In this document: in pieces, positions 6,405 through 14,052 of the stretch
Layout of the letters: every line of letters starts with the position of its first letter
How positions within the stretch are numbered: the first letter of the stretch is position 1
Origin: CAZJNX01 sp964547415
Lineage (GTDB): Bacteria > Pseudomonadota > Alphaproteobacteria > Rhizobiales > Amorphaceae
NCBI GenBank assembly: GCA_964547415.1
Contig: CAZJNX010000094.1
Coordinates: 1 to 18,184, forward strand
Length of the DNA: 18,184 bases
Direction of reading: 5' to 3'
The notes under the pieces: generated by a model
The model's input: only the letters and a program-made list of their open reading frames with translations
Database searches by the model: none
Told to the model about the DNA's origin: nothing
Position numbers and translations under genes: made by a program

Positions 6405-7298
6405 TTACCAGGAAAGCCGCGGCATGTAGCCGACGGCCGACAGCCCCTCGGCGGCAAGCCGCGCCGACACCGCGCCGGGTGCGGGCTCGGGGCCGCCGAG
6501 CTCGGCGGTGTGGATCCCCGCCGTCACGAACAGGGCATCGAACCCGTTGTCGACGCCGCCGCGAATGTCGGTGAAGAGCCCGTCGCCGACGACGAGCACC
6601 TCCTGCCGGGAAAGCTCCCCGCCCGCCACTGCGCCGAGCCGCTCGAGCGCCGCGCGATAGACCGGCGCGTGGGGCTTGCCGTACTGGGCGACGGGACCGC
6701 CGAGCTCCTCGTAGATGGCGGCGAGCGCGCCCGAGCACCACAGGAGCCGGTCGCCCTTCTCCACCACCACGTCCGGGTTCGCGCACACGAACTCGAGGCC
6801 CCGCGCCGCAAGATCGGCGAGCCGCTCCCGGTAGTCCTCCGGGCTCTCGGTGGTGTCGTCCACGAGGCCGGTGCACACCACGATCTCGGCCGCCGCCGCC
6901 TCCACTAGGGCGATCGGCGTGCCCTCGAAGAGGGAAAGGTCCCGGTCCGGGCCGATCATGTGGACGGCCGTGACGCCCCGGGCGAGGAGGTCGGCCCGGG
7001 TGACGTCGCCGGAGGAGACGATGCCGTCGTAGGCCTCGCGGGGAAAGCCGAGGGAATCGAGCTGCTCCACCACCAGGCCGGACGGGCGCGGCGCGTTGGT
7101 GAGGAGGACCACGGGCCCGTGGGCGGCGCGGAAGGCGGCGAGCGCCTCGGACGCGGACGGATGGGCGGCGATGCCGTTGTGGACGACGCCCCACACGTCG
7201 CACAGGATCGCGCGGTAGCGGCCCGCGAGGGCGGACAGGCCCGCAAGGCGCGGGACCTCGGGCGTGGCGTCGGTGGCGGCGGCGGCGGTCGTGTCCAT
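6405..7298 (-). CDS. HAD-superfamily subclass IIA hydrolase, TIGR01459 type
   Basis: This 297-residue cytoplasmic protein of the NagD-like HAD-IIA group has its motifs in order: ILCDVWGVVHNG at 31-42 with nucleophile Asp34, VVLLTNAPRP at 63-72 (Thr67/Asn68), GKPHAPVY with Lys208, and VVGDGLFTDIRGG with Asp239 and Asp244. The alphaproteobacterial TIGR01459 family carries DVWG instead of the DxDG of most HAD phosphatases, so the second Asp, normally the acid/base, is Trp here. Members are presumed phosphatases of unknown substrate. The ATG at 7298 (MDTTAAAATDATPEVPRLAG) fits the family N-terminus; the frame stays open upstream only because stops are rare in this GC-rich DNA. The ribosome binding site is poor. 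It is the first gene of the minus-strand group with maoC-like and ribF, and is divergent from mutL across 146 bases, so its promoter should lie in that gap. Confidence 0.92.
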   Translation of the reverse strand: MDTTAAAATDATPEVPRLAGLSALAGRYRAILCDVWGVVHNGIAAHPSASEALAAFRAAHGPVVLLTNAPRPSGLVVEQLDSLGFPREAYDGIVSSGDVTRADLLARGVTAVHMIGPDRDLSLFEGTPIALVEAAAAEIVVCTGLVDDTTESPEDYRERLADLAARGLEFVCANPDVVVEKGDRLLWCSGALAAIYEELGGPVAQYGKPHAPVYRAALERLGAVAGGELSRQEVLVVGDGLFTDIRGGVDNGFDALFVTAGIHTAELGGPEPAPGAVSARLAAEGLSAVGYMPRLSW

Positions 7299-7444
7299 GG
7301 GGCAGTCGCTAGGGTCTCCCTCCCCGCCGGTCAAGCGCGCCGCCCGCCGCACGGCCGCCCGCCGCCTCGAGAGCGGGCGGGAAAGCGGGGAGGAGCGGCT
7401 GCGCCCGCCTGACAGGGACGGGCGAATCCGGCAAGGGTGGCACC

Positions 7445-9334
7445 ATGGACGAGGCATGGGACGCAGCATCGGCCGGACCCGCCGAGCCGCCCGCCGCCGA
7501 CGGGGCGCCGGGCGCTCCCCCGCGCGTGCGGCGCCTGTCGGACGGCGTCGTGAACCGCATCGCCGCGGGCGAGGTGGTGGAGCGGCCGGCCTCCGTCGTG
7601 AAGGAGCTCGTGGAGAACGCCCTCGACGCGGGTGCCCGCCGCATCGAGGTGACGACCGCGGCGGGCGGCAAGACGCTGATCCGCGTCGCCGACGACGGCA
7701 TCGGCATGGATCGGGCGGACCTGGAGCTCGCCGTGTGCCGCCATTGCACGTCGAAGCTCGTCCACGAGGCGTTCTCCGCGATCCGCACGCTCGGCTTCCG
7801 CGGCGAGGCGCTGCCCTCCATCGGCGCCGTCTCGCGCCTTTCGATCGAAACGCGGGCACGGGGGGCGAACACGGCCTGGCGGATCGAGGTGGACGGGGGG
7901 CGGACGGGGCCGGTGCGGCCCGCCGCGCGGCCGGCCGGCACCCTCGTGGAGGTGCGCGACCTCTTCCACGCGACGCCCGCGCGGCTGAAGTTCCTGAAGG
8001 CGGAGCGCACCGAAGCGGGTGCCGTCGCCGACGTCGTGCGCCGCCTCGCCCTCGCGCACCCGGCGGTGCGCTTCCGCCTCGTCCAGGGCGAGCGCAGCGT
8101 GACGGAGCATCGACCGGCCGCGAGCCTCGCCGAGCGCGCAGCCTCCGTCCTCGGCGCCGCCTTCGCCGACGACGCGCTCCCCCTCGAGGCGGCGCGGGAG
8201 GGGATCGCGCTCACCGGCCTCCTCGGCACCCCCGCCTTCACGCGGCCCAACGGCGACCAGGTGCACCTTTTCGTGAACGGCCGCCCGGTGCGGGACCGCG
8301 CCCTCCTCGGCGCCCTGAAGGCCGGCTACCAGGACGTGCTGCCGCGGGACCGGCACCCGGTCGCCGTCGTCCACGTCGCGGCCGATCCGGCCCTTGTCGA
8401 CGTCAACGTCCACCCGGCGAAGACGGAGGTGCGCTTCCGCGACGCCGCCCTCGTGCGTGCGCTCCTGGTGTCGGCCGTGCGCGCCCGCCTCGCCACCGCC
8501 GGGCAGGCGGGCCGGCCCGCCTCCCTCGGCGCCCTCGGCGCCGCCGCCGCGCCGTCCCCGGCCGCCCCCGCGATCGCCCCGGGGACCCGCGGCTTCTCCG
8601 CGGGCTTCCGGCCGCCGCCCGCCCGGCCCGCGCCGTTCTTCGCCCGCAGCCTTCCCGAAAGGAACGGGCTCAAGGAGGCCGCCCCGGCCTTCGAGGGGAT
8701 GGACGCCCCTTCCGCCCGCGCCGTCACCGACGCGCCGGACGGTGCCGCGAAGGCCCACCCCCTCGGCGCCGCCGTCGCCCAGCTCCACGGCAACTACATC
8801 GTGGCGGAGACGCAGGCGGGCATCGTCCTCGTCGATGCCCACGCGGCCCACGAGCGGATCGTCTACGAGAAGCTGAAGCGGCTGCGGGAGACGACGGGCG
8901 TTCCCTCCCAGGGCCTCATGGTGCCGGAGATCGTGGAGCTGCCGCCCGAGGACGCCGCGCGCCTCCTCGCCGTCGCGGACGAGATCGCCCGCTTCGGCCT
9001 CGCCCTCGAGGCGTTCGGGCCCGGCGCCGTCGCCGTGCGCGCCGTGCCGGCCGTGACGAAGGACCTCGACGTGCGCGCCCTCGTGACGGACCTTGCCGCG
9101 GAGGTCGACGAGGGTGGCCATGCGGACCGCCTCGAGCGCCTCCTCGACCGCGTCGCGGCGACCCTCGCCTGCTACGGCTCGGTGCGCACCGGCCGCCGCC
9201 TCACGGTGGAGGAGATGAACGCCCTCCTGCGCGACATCGAGGAAACGCCCAACGCGGGGCGCTGCAACCACGGCCGCCCCACCACCGTCACGCTCGACCT
9301 CGCGGACGTCGAGCGGCTGTTCATGCGGCGATGA
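7445..9334 (+). CDS. mutL: DNA mismatch repair protein MutL
   Basis: MutL couples mismatch recognition by MutS to strand removal. The 629-residue product has the N-terminal GHKL ATPase: NRIAAGEVVERPASVVKELV from residue 37 with catalytic Glu57, DDGIGM at 83-88, and FRGEALPSIGAVSRL from residue 118; then the transducer domain with VNVHPAKTEVRF. A Pro/Ala-rich linker covers about 350-440. The C-terminal dimerisation domain has DAHAAHERIVYE from Asp464, matching the endonuclease motif DQHA-x2-E-x4-E except for Ala in place of Gln, plus ACYGSV and CNHGRPT near the end. This indicates an endonuclease-type MutL, as expected in bacteria without MutH. The N-terminus has a roughly 25-residue Pro/Ala-rich extension before the conserved RVRRLSDGVVNRI. 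The start at 7445 follows GGGTGG closely. The stop overlaps the next gene's ATG (ATGA). Confidence 0.97.
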   Translation: MDEAWDAASAGPAEPPAADGAPGAPPRVRRLSDGVVNRIAAGEVVERPASVVKELVENALDAGARRIEVTTAAGGKTLIRVADDGIGMDRADLELAVCRHCTSKLVHEAFSAIRTLGFRGEALPSIGAVSRLSIETRARGANTAWRIEVDGGRTGPVRPAARPAGTLVEVRDLFHATPARLKFLKAERTEAGAVADVVRRLALAHPAVRFRLVQGERSVTEHRPAASLAERAASVLGAAFADDALPLEAAREGIALTGLLGTPAFTRPNGDQVHLFVNGRPVRDRALLGALKAGYQDVLPRDRHPVAVVHVAADPALVDVNVHPAKTEVRFRDAALVRALLVSAVRARLATAGQAGRPASLGALGAAAAPSPAAPAIAPGTRGFSAGFRPPPARPAPFFARSLPERNGLKEAAPAFEGMDAPSARAVTDAPDGAAKAHPLGAAVAQLHGNYIVAETQAGIVLVDAHAAHERIVYEKLKRLRETTGVPSQGLMVPEIVELPPEDAARLLAVADEIARFGLALEAFGPGAVAVRAVPAVTKDLDVRALVTDLAAEVDEGGHADRLERLLDRVAATLACYGSVRTGRRLTVEEMNALLRDIEETPNAGRCNHGRPTTVTLDLADVERLFMRR

Positions 9335-9768
9335 CCGGCCCCGCCCCCGCCACCGGTGCGCTCCGGGACGGGGTCCACGTCCTTCCCGTGCGCGTCTACT
9401 TCGAGGACACGGACTTCACCGGCGTCGTCTACCACGGCGCCTTCGTGCGCTTCCTGGAGCGGGGGCGGACGGAGGCGCTCCGGGCGGGCGGCGTCGATCA
9501 CCGCGGCCTGTCGGCGGGGCGCCACGGGCAGCCGCTCCACTTCGCCGTCCAGTCCCTCGCCCTGCGCTTTGCCGCGCCCGCACGGATCGACGAGGTTCTC
9601 CTCGTGGAGAGCGCCGTGGCGCGGATGACGGGGGCGCGCCTCGTCCTTTCCCAGCGCATCCTGCGGGAGGAGACGGTGCTCGTGACGGCCGAGGTGGTCC
9701 TGTGCCTCCTCGACCCGGGGGGACGGCCGCGCCCGTTGCCGGACGCGGTGCGCGCGGCGTTGTCGTGA
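9331..9768 (+). CDS. ybgC: YbgC-type acyl-CoA thioesterase (Tol-Pal associated)
   Basis: This is a 145-residue hot-dog thioesterase of the 4-hydroxybenzoyl-CoA thioesterase family. The signature RVYFEDTDFTGVVYHGAFVR spans residues 21-40, with Asp28 as the catalytic carboxylate, followed by FLERGRTEAL. YbgC proteins hydrolyse acyl-CoAs in the cytoplasm and in E. coli associate with phospholipid-synthesis enzymes; the gene habitually precedes tolQ. Here it starts within the mutL stop (ATGA at 9331-9334), indicating translational coupling to mutL, and is separated from tolQ by 243 bases, so it may be transcribed with mutL rather than with tol. The length is slightly above the E. coli protein because of a 15-residue N-terminal extension. 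All expected motif residues are present. Confidence 0.93.
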   Translation: MTGPAPATGALRDGVHVLPVRVYFEDTDFTGVVYHGAFVRFLERGRTEALRAGGVDHRGLSAGRHGQPLHFAVQSLALRFAAPARIDEVLLVESAVARMTGARLVLSQRILREETVLVTAEVVLCLLDPGGRPRPLPDAVRAALS

Positions 9769-9886
9769 GGCGTCGGCAGGTGTGTGCCGCGCGCCTCTCG
9801 CCATCGGCGCGTTAAGGCGCTATTCACCGTGCCGCCGCGAGAGGGGACGGCCGGATGGCAGCGAGGGTGCTCCGGCGTGCGGCGAC

Positions 9887-9916
9887 TTGGCGGACCGCGG
9901 GCCGCGCCCATATGGC
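9887..9916 (+). promoter_or_regulatory. Weak candidate promoter for the tol operon
   Basis: TTGGCG at 9887-9892 is followed after 18 bases by TATGGC at 9911-9916, within the 243-base gap between ybgC and tolQ and about 95 bases before the tolQ ATG. It is the best A/T-containing match in the gap, but the consensus fit is partial. Confidence 0.3.
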
Positions 9917-10011
9917 GAGGCGGCGCGCCCGGCCCGGGACGCCCCGGGGCCGCGGGGGCGCCCAACCGATCCCGACGACGATCGATGGCTTATCTGGAGT
10001 GTTGACGGGCG

Positions 10012-10722
<711 letters not shown>

Positions 10723-10723
10723 G

Positions 10724-11170
10724 GTGGGCGCGAACCTCCAGGCGCCGGGCAGCGGCGGCGGCAGGCGACGGGGCCGGCGCTACCGCCCGATCAACGAGAT
10801 CAACGTCACCCCGTTCGTCGACGTGATGCTGGTGCTCCTCATCATCTTCATGGTGTCAGCGCCGCTCATGACCGTGGGCGTGCCCATCGACCTGCCGGAG
10901 ACGCGGGCCAACCAGCTCGAGGGGGACACCGAACCCCTCACCATCTCGATCACCGCCGACGGGGAGATCTTCCTGCAGGATGCGCCGATCGCCCTCGACG
11001 AGCTCGTCACGCGGCTGACGGCCCTCGCCGAGGCGGGCTACGACGAGCGTATCCTCGTGCGCGGCGACCAGGCGTCGGACTACGGGTCGGTGATGCGGGT
11101 GATGGGCCGCCTCAACGAGGCCGGCTTCCGCCGGATCGGTCTCATCACCGAGCAGGAGACGGGGAGCTAG
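10724..11170 (+). CDS. tolR: Tol-Pal system protein TolR
   Basis: TolR is the ExbD-type partner of TolQ. The 148-residue product has a short basic cytoplasmic N-terminus (GGGRRRGRRYRPINEINVTP) and a single transmembrane helix at about 31-50 (FVDVMLVLLIIFMVSAPLM), in which Asp33 corresponds to the essential proton-translocating Asp of ExbD/TolR. A periplasmic domain follows, with VPIDLPETRANQLEGDTEPL and the C-terminal VMGRLNEAGFRRIGLITE typical of the family. Translation starts at GTG 10724, one base after the tolQ stop; the ribosome binding site (GAGAGG) lies in the tolQ end, implying coupled translation in a fixed ratio. tolA begins 4 bases after the stop. All family landmarks are present. 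Confidence 0.97.
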   Translation: MGANLQAPGSGGGRRRGRRYRPINEINVTPFVDVMLVLLIIFMVSAPLMTVGVPIDLPETRANQLEGDTEPLTISITADGEIFLQDAPIALDELVTRLTALAEAGYDERILVRGDQASDYGSVMRVMGRLNEAGFRRIGLITEQETGS

Positions 11171-11174
11171 AACG

Positions 11175-12167
11175 ATGCGCTTCAGCCTCGTCGTGTCGGC
11201 GATCGTCCACTTCGGCATCCTGGCGGCCGCGCTCGTCTCGCTCCCCGATGCGGGGGGCTACGAGCCCTCGCCGGTGACGGCGCTCCCGGTCGAGCTCATC
11301 GAGATCACCGACGAGACCGACATCCGGGAAGGCGAGGTGGACGCCGAAGCGGTGCTGGAGGAGCCCGCCGACGCCGCGACGGTGGAGGCCGAGGCCCCGG
11401 CCGAGACGGCGCCGGGCCTTGCGAACACACCCGAGGAGGGGGCGCCGAACGAGGAGCGGGCGAACGACCTCACCGCCGAGGCGAGCGCGCCCGAGCCGGG
11501 CGGCGCGCCCGAGCTCCTCGAGGAACCGGTCCCCCCCGACCCGCGTCCGGAGATGACCGTCGCGGCCCTCCCGGAAGAGGCCGAACCCGAGGTGACGCCC
11601 GCGCCCGAGGCGGCGAGCGCGCCCGAGGAGGCCGCGCCCGAGGAGGCGGCGGAGGCCCCGCCCGCCCCGCGCACGGCCCCGGCCCTGCCGCGGGCCCGGC
11701 CGACCCCGCCGCCGCGCCCGGTCCGCGAGGCGCGCCGGGCAGCGCCCACCGAGGAGACGTTCGACGCCGACCGGATCTCCCAGCTCATCAACCGCGCCGA
11801 CACCTCCGGCGGCGGCGACGGGGCGGGTCGCGCCTCCCTCGGCGAGCGGACGGGCCGGCAGGCCGCCCGGATGACCCTGTCGGAGCTCGACAGCCTGCGC
11901 GCCCAGATGGAGCGCTGCTGGAACCCGCCGGTGGGCGCGCTCGGGGCGGAGAACCTCGCCGTGAAGCTGATCGTGAAGTTCAATCCGGACGGCTCGGTGC
12001 GCGAGACGCCGAATGCGGCGGTGGTGTCGCCGACGCCCGCCCACCTCGCCGCGGCCGAGAGCGCGCGGCGGGCGGTCCTCGCCTGCCAGCCCTACACGTT
12101 GCCGCCGGAGAAATACGACCTGTGGAAGGAGGTGCAGGTCACCTTCGACCCGCGCACCCTCTACTGA
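11175..12167 (+). CDS. tolA: Tol-Pal system protein TolA, with acidic lysine-free linker
   Basis: TolA links the TolQ-TolR motor to the outer membrane. The 330-residue product has an N-terminal transmembrane helix (FSLVVSAIVHFGILAAALVS) carrying the Ser8-x3-His12 motif that contacts TolQ/TolR. A long linker covers about residues 25-225, rich in Glu, Ala and Pro. The C-terminal TonB-like domain begins with LDSLRAQMERCWNPP and holds the usual Cys pair (Cys248 and Cys304, in CQPYTLP), which should form a disulfide; it ends YDLWKEVQVTFDP. Unlike the Lys/Ala-rich helical linker of the E. coli protein, this linker is strongly acidic and contains no lysine; the first lysine in the whole protein is residue 264. 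An RPTPPPRPVREARR stretch is the only basic block. The start is ATG at 11175, 4 bases after the tolR stop. tolB follows after 51 bases. Confidence 0.93.
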   Translation: MRFSLVVSAIVHFGILAAALVSLPDAGGYEPSPVTALPVELIEITDETDIREGEVDAEAVLEEPADAATVEAEAPAETAPGLANTPEEGAPNEERANDLTAEASAPEPGGAPELLEEPVPPDPRPEMTVAALPEEAEPEVTPAPEAASAPEEAAPEEAAEAPPAPRTAPALPRARPTPPPRPVREARRAAPTEETFDADRISQLINRADTSGGGDGAGRASLGERTGRQAARMTLSELDSLRAQMERCWNPPVGALGAENLAVKLIVKFNPDGSVRETPNAAVVSPTPAHLAAAESARRAVLACQPYTLPPEKYDLWKEVQVTFDPRTLY

Positions 12168-12218
12168 CTGACCGCGCCGGGCCGCGCCGCGCCCGCGCCT
12201 CGCTGGGGAGAGCCCACG

Positions 12219-13592
12219 ATGACGACGCACCGCCCCGGGCCGGCCGGCCCGGTCCCCGCCTCCGCGCGCCGCCTCGCGGCGCCGGCGGCCGTCCTCGTCT
12301 GTCTCGCGATCGCCGCCGCGGTCCTCGCGGCCACGGCGCCCGCGCGGGCGGTCCTGTCCATCGACGTCACCCGCGGCCAGCTCCAGCCCGTGCCGATCGC
12401 CATCCCCTACTTCACCGGCGGCGCGGGGACGGGCACCCTCGCCCAGGACATCCCGGACGTGATCGCCAACAACCTCGGCAGCTCCGGCCTGTTCCGCCCG
12501 GTGGACCGGGCCGCCTTCGTGACGGCGAGCGTGGACGTCGAGGCCGTCCCCCGCTTCCAGGACTGGCGGGCCGCCCAGGCCGACGCCCTCGTCACCGGCT
12601 CCGTCACCGACGCGGGCGGCGGGCAGGTGACGGTCGCCTTCCGCCTCTGGGACACCGTCGCCCAGGAGGAGATGCTCGCCCGCCAGTTCACGACGCCTGC
12701 CGGCAACTGGCGGCGCATCGCCCACATCGTCTCCGACCTCGTCTACCAGCGCATCACCGGCGAGAGCGGCTACTTCGACACCCGCATCGTGTTCGTCGCC
12801 GAGGAGGGGCCGAAGAACGCCCGCCGCAAGCGCCTCGCCATCATGGACCAGGACGGGGCGAACATGCGCTACCTGACCGACGGGACCGAGCTCGTCCTCA
12901 CCCCGCGCTTCAGCCCGACGAGCCAGACGGTCGCCTACATGAGCTACGGCGGGCAGAGCCCGCAGGTCTACCGCCTCAACCTCGAGACCGGTGAGCGCAC
13001 CCTCCTCGGCGACTTCCCCGGCATGACCTTCTCGCCCCGCTTCTCGCCGGACGGTCGGCAGGTGATCATGAGCCTTCAGGAAGGGGGCAATGCCAACATC
13101 TACACCATGGACCTCGCCTCGCGGCAGACGCGGCGGGTGACGTCCTCCCCCTCCATCGACACGAGCCCGTCCTTCTCCCCCGACGGCAGCCAGATCGTGT
13201 TCGAGAGCGACCGGGGCGGTTCCCAGCAGCTCTACGTCATGAACGCCGACGGCTCCGCCGTGCGTCGCATCTCCTACGGGGACGGGCGCTACTCGACGCC
13301 GGTGTGGTCGCCCCGCGGCGACCTCATCGCCTTCACCAAGCAGGTGGCGGGCCGCTTCGCCATCGGCGTCATGCGGCCCGACGGGTCGGGCGAGCGGATC
13401 CTGACGGAGGGCTACCACAACGAGGGGCCCACCTTCGCGCCGAACGGACGGGTCCTGATGTTCTTCCGGGAGAGCCGCGGGGCCCAGGGCGGCCCGAGCC
13501 TGTGGACCATCGACGTCACGGGCTACAACGAACGGCGGGTCCAGATGGCCACGATGGCGTCCGACCCGGCCTGGTCCCCGCTCCTCGACTGA
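12219..13592 (+). CDS. tolB: Tol-Pal system periplasmic beta-propeller protein TolB
   Basis: TolB is the periplasmic partner that links TolA to the outer-membrane lipoprotein Pal. The 457-residue product has a long basic N-region and a hydrophobic core (APAAVLVCLAIAAAVLAATA), with cleavage probably after ARA near residue 43. The N-terminal alpha/beta domain (VLSIDVTRGQLQPVPIAIPY and on) precedes a six-bladed propeller built from WD40-like (PD40) repeats from about residue 190 to the end, with recurrent FSPDG, FSPTSQ and WSPRGD elements and inter-repeat phrases such as IYTMDLASRQ and LYVMNADGS. The ATG at 12219 follows GGGGAGAG. The gene is complete and is the last of the tolQRAB run; no pal follows, and a hairpin begins 13 bases after the stop. 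The long N-region is not unusual for alphaproteobacterial TolB. Confidence 0.97.
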   Translation: MTTHRPGPAGPVPASARRLAAPAAVLVCLAIAAAVLAATAPARAVLSIDVTRGQLQPVPIAIPYFTGGAGTGTLAQDIPDVIANNLGSSGLFRPVDRAAFVTASVDVEAVPRFQDWRAAQADALVTGSVTDAGGGQVTVAFRLWDTVAQEEMLARQFTTPAGNWRRIAHIVSDLVYQRITGESGYFDTRIVFVAEEGPKNARRKRLAIMDQDGANMRYLTDGTELVLTPRFSPTSQTVAYMSYGGQSPQVYRLNLETGERTLLGDFPGMTFSPRFSPDGRQVIMSLQEGGNANIYTMDLASRQTRRVTSSPSIDTSPSFSPDGSQIVFESDRGGSQQLYVMNADGSAVRRISYGDGRYSTPVWSPRGDLIAFTKQVAGRFAIGVMRPDGSGERILTEGYHNEGPTFAPNGRVLMFFRESRGAQGGPSLWTIDVTGYNERRVQMATMASDPAWSPLLD

Positions 13593-13605
13593 CGCCGGCG
13601 GCCGC

Positions 13606-13627
13606 GGTCGGTCGGGGCCGGCCGACC
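13606..13627 (+). terminator. Hairpin immediately after tolB, candidate terminator
   Basis: GGTCGGTCG (13606-13614) pairs with CGGCCGACC (13619-13627), nine pairs including one G-T, around a four-base loop. It starts 13 bases after the tolB stop. There is no T-run. Its position suggests that the tol transcript ends here rather than continuing into pal. Confidence 0.45.
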
Positions 13628-13749
13628 AGGAGGCGCAAGAGGCTCGCGCCGGAATGTCGGCGGGGGTGTCTCACCACCGGAATGGACCGGAAGCGGCCCG
13701 AGCGGGCGGCGCCGGGGCGGACGCGGGCGGTTTCGGTCGGCCGGTCGCG

Positions 13750-13950
13750 TCAGGCGGCGCGGCGCAGGGGCTCGGCCACCGGCTCGATCGCCTCGGCGGG
13801 TTCGGCGCGGCCCACCTCGGCCTCGCGGGCGAGGCGCTCGGCCTTCAGCTTCTCCATCCGGCGGGTGGCGGCGACCGCGACCCAGATCATGCTCACCAGA
13901 AGAACGCCCTTCGACGCCATGAAGAAACCGAACAGGACGGCAGGTTCCAT
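13750..13950 (-). CDS. Small single-pass membrane protein of unknown function (66 aa)
   Basis: The 66-residue product starts MEPAVLFGFFMASKGVLLVS and continues MIWVAVAATRRMEKLKAERLAREAEVGRAEPAEAIEP. One transmembrane helix occupies about residues 4-27 and is followed by a basic TRRMEKLKAERLAR segment that should be an amphipathic, possibly coiled-coil helix in the cytoplasm, then a Glu/Ala/Pro tail. The ATG at 13950-13948 has a very good reverse-strand ribosome binding site (GGAGG, 6 bases before the ATG), the strongest evidence for the gene; the frame stays open upstream but that extension is Arg/Pro-rich and unlikely. It is convergent with tolB and 102 bases downstream of the solute-binding-protein gene on the same strand. 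I do not recognise a family. Topology resembles small membrane adaptor proteins, but no function can be given. Confidence 0.75.
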   Translation of the reverse strand: MEPAVLFGFFMASKGVLLVSMIWVAVAATRRMEKLKAERLAREAEVGRAEPAEAIEPVAEPLRRAA

Positions 13951-13981
13951 CGCTTTCCTCCACTCGACGGGGTGGTGACGG

Positions 13982-14000
13982 GCGCCGGCCCCTCCGGCGC
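13982..14000. terminator. Short GC hairpin after the solute-binding-protein gene
   Basis: GCGCCGG (13982-13988) and CCGGCGC (13994-14000) form a perfect 7-bp stem with a 5-base loop. It lies 53 bases beyond the stop of the minus-strand solute-binding-protein gene and upstream of the 66-residue membrane protein. With no T-run it could be a weak terminator or simply GC-rich sequence. Confidence 0.28.
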
Positions 14001-14052
14001 GGGCGCGGTTGGCAGGATACACGGACGCGGCCGGGAGAGCCAGCCGGTCAGG

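Noticed and set aside
7331..9271. A long minus-strand open frame opposite mutL
   Set aside because: It is an antisense shadow of mutL with no motifs and no ribosome binding site.
9928..9957. GC-rich inverted repeat before tolQ as a terminator
   Set aside because: The arms pair only with a bulge, there is no T-run, and palindromic GC runs are expected by chance at this composition.
11145..13418. A very long minus-strand open frame (over 750 codons) opposite tolA and tolB
   Set aside because: It is the mirror of the tolA and tolB coding sequences in GC-rich DNA. Its translation is low-complexity Gly/Arg/Val/His with no domain, and the plus-strand genes are unmistakable.
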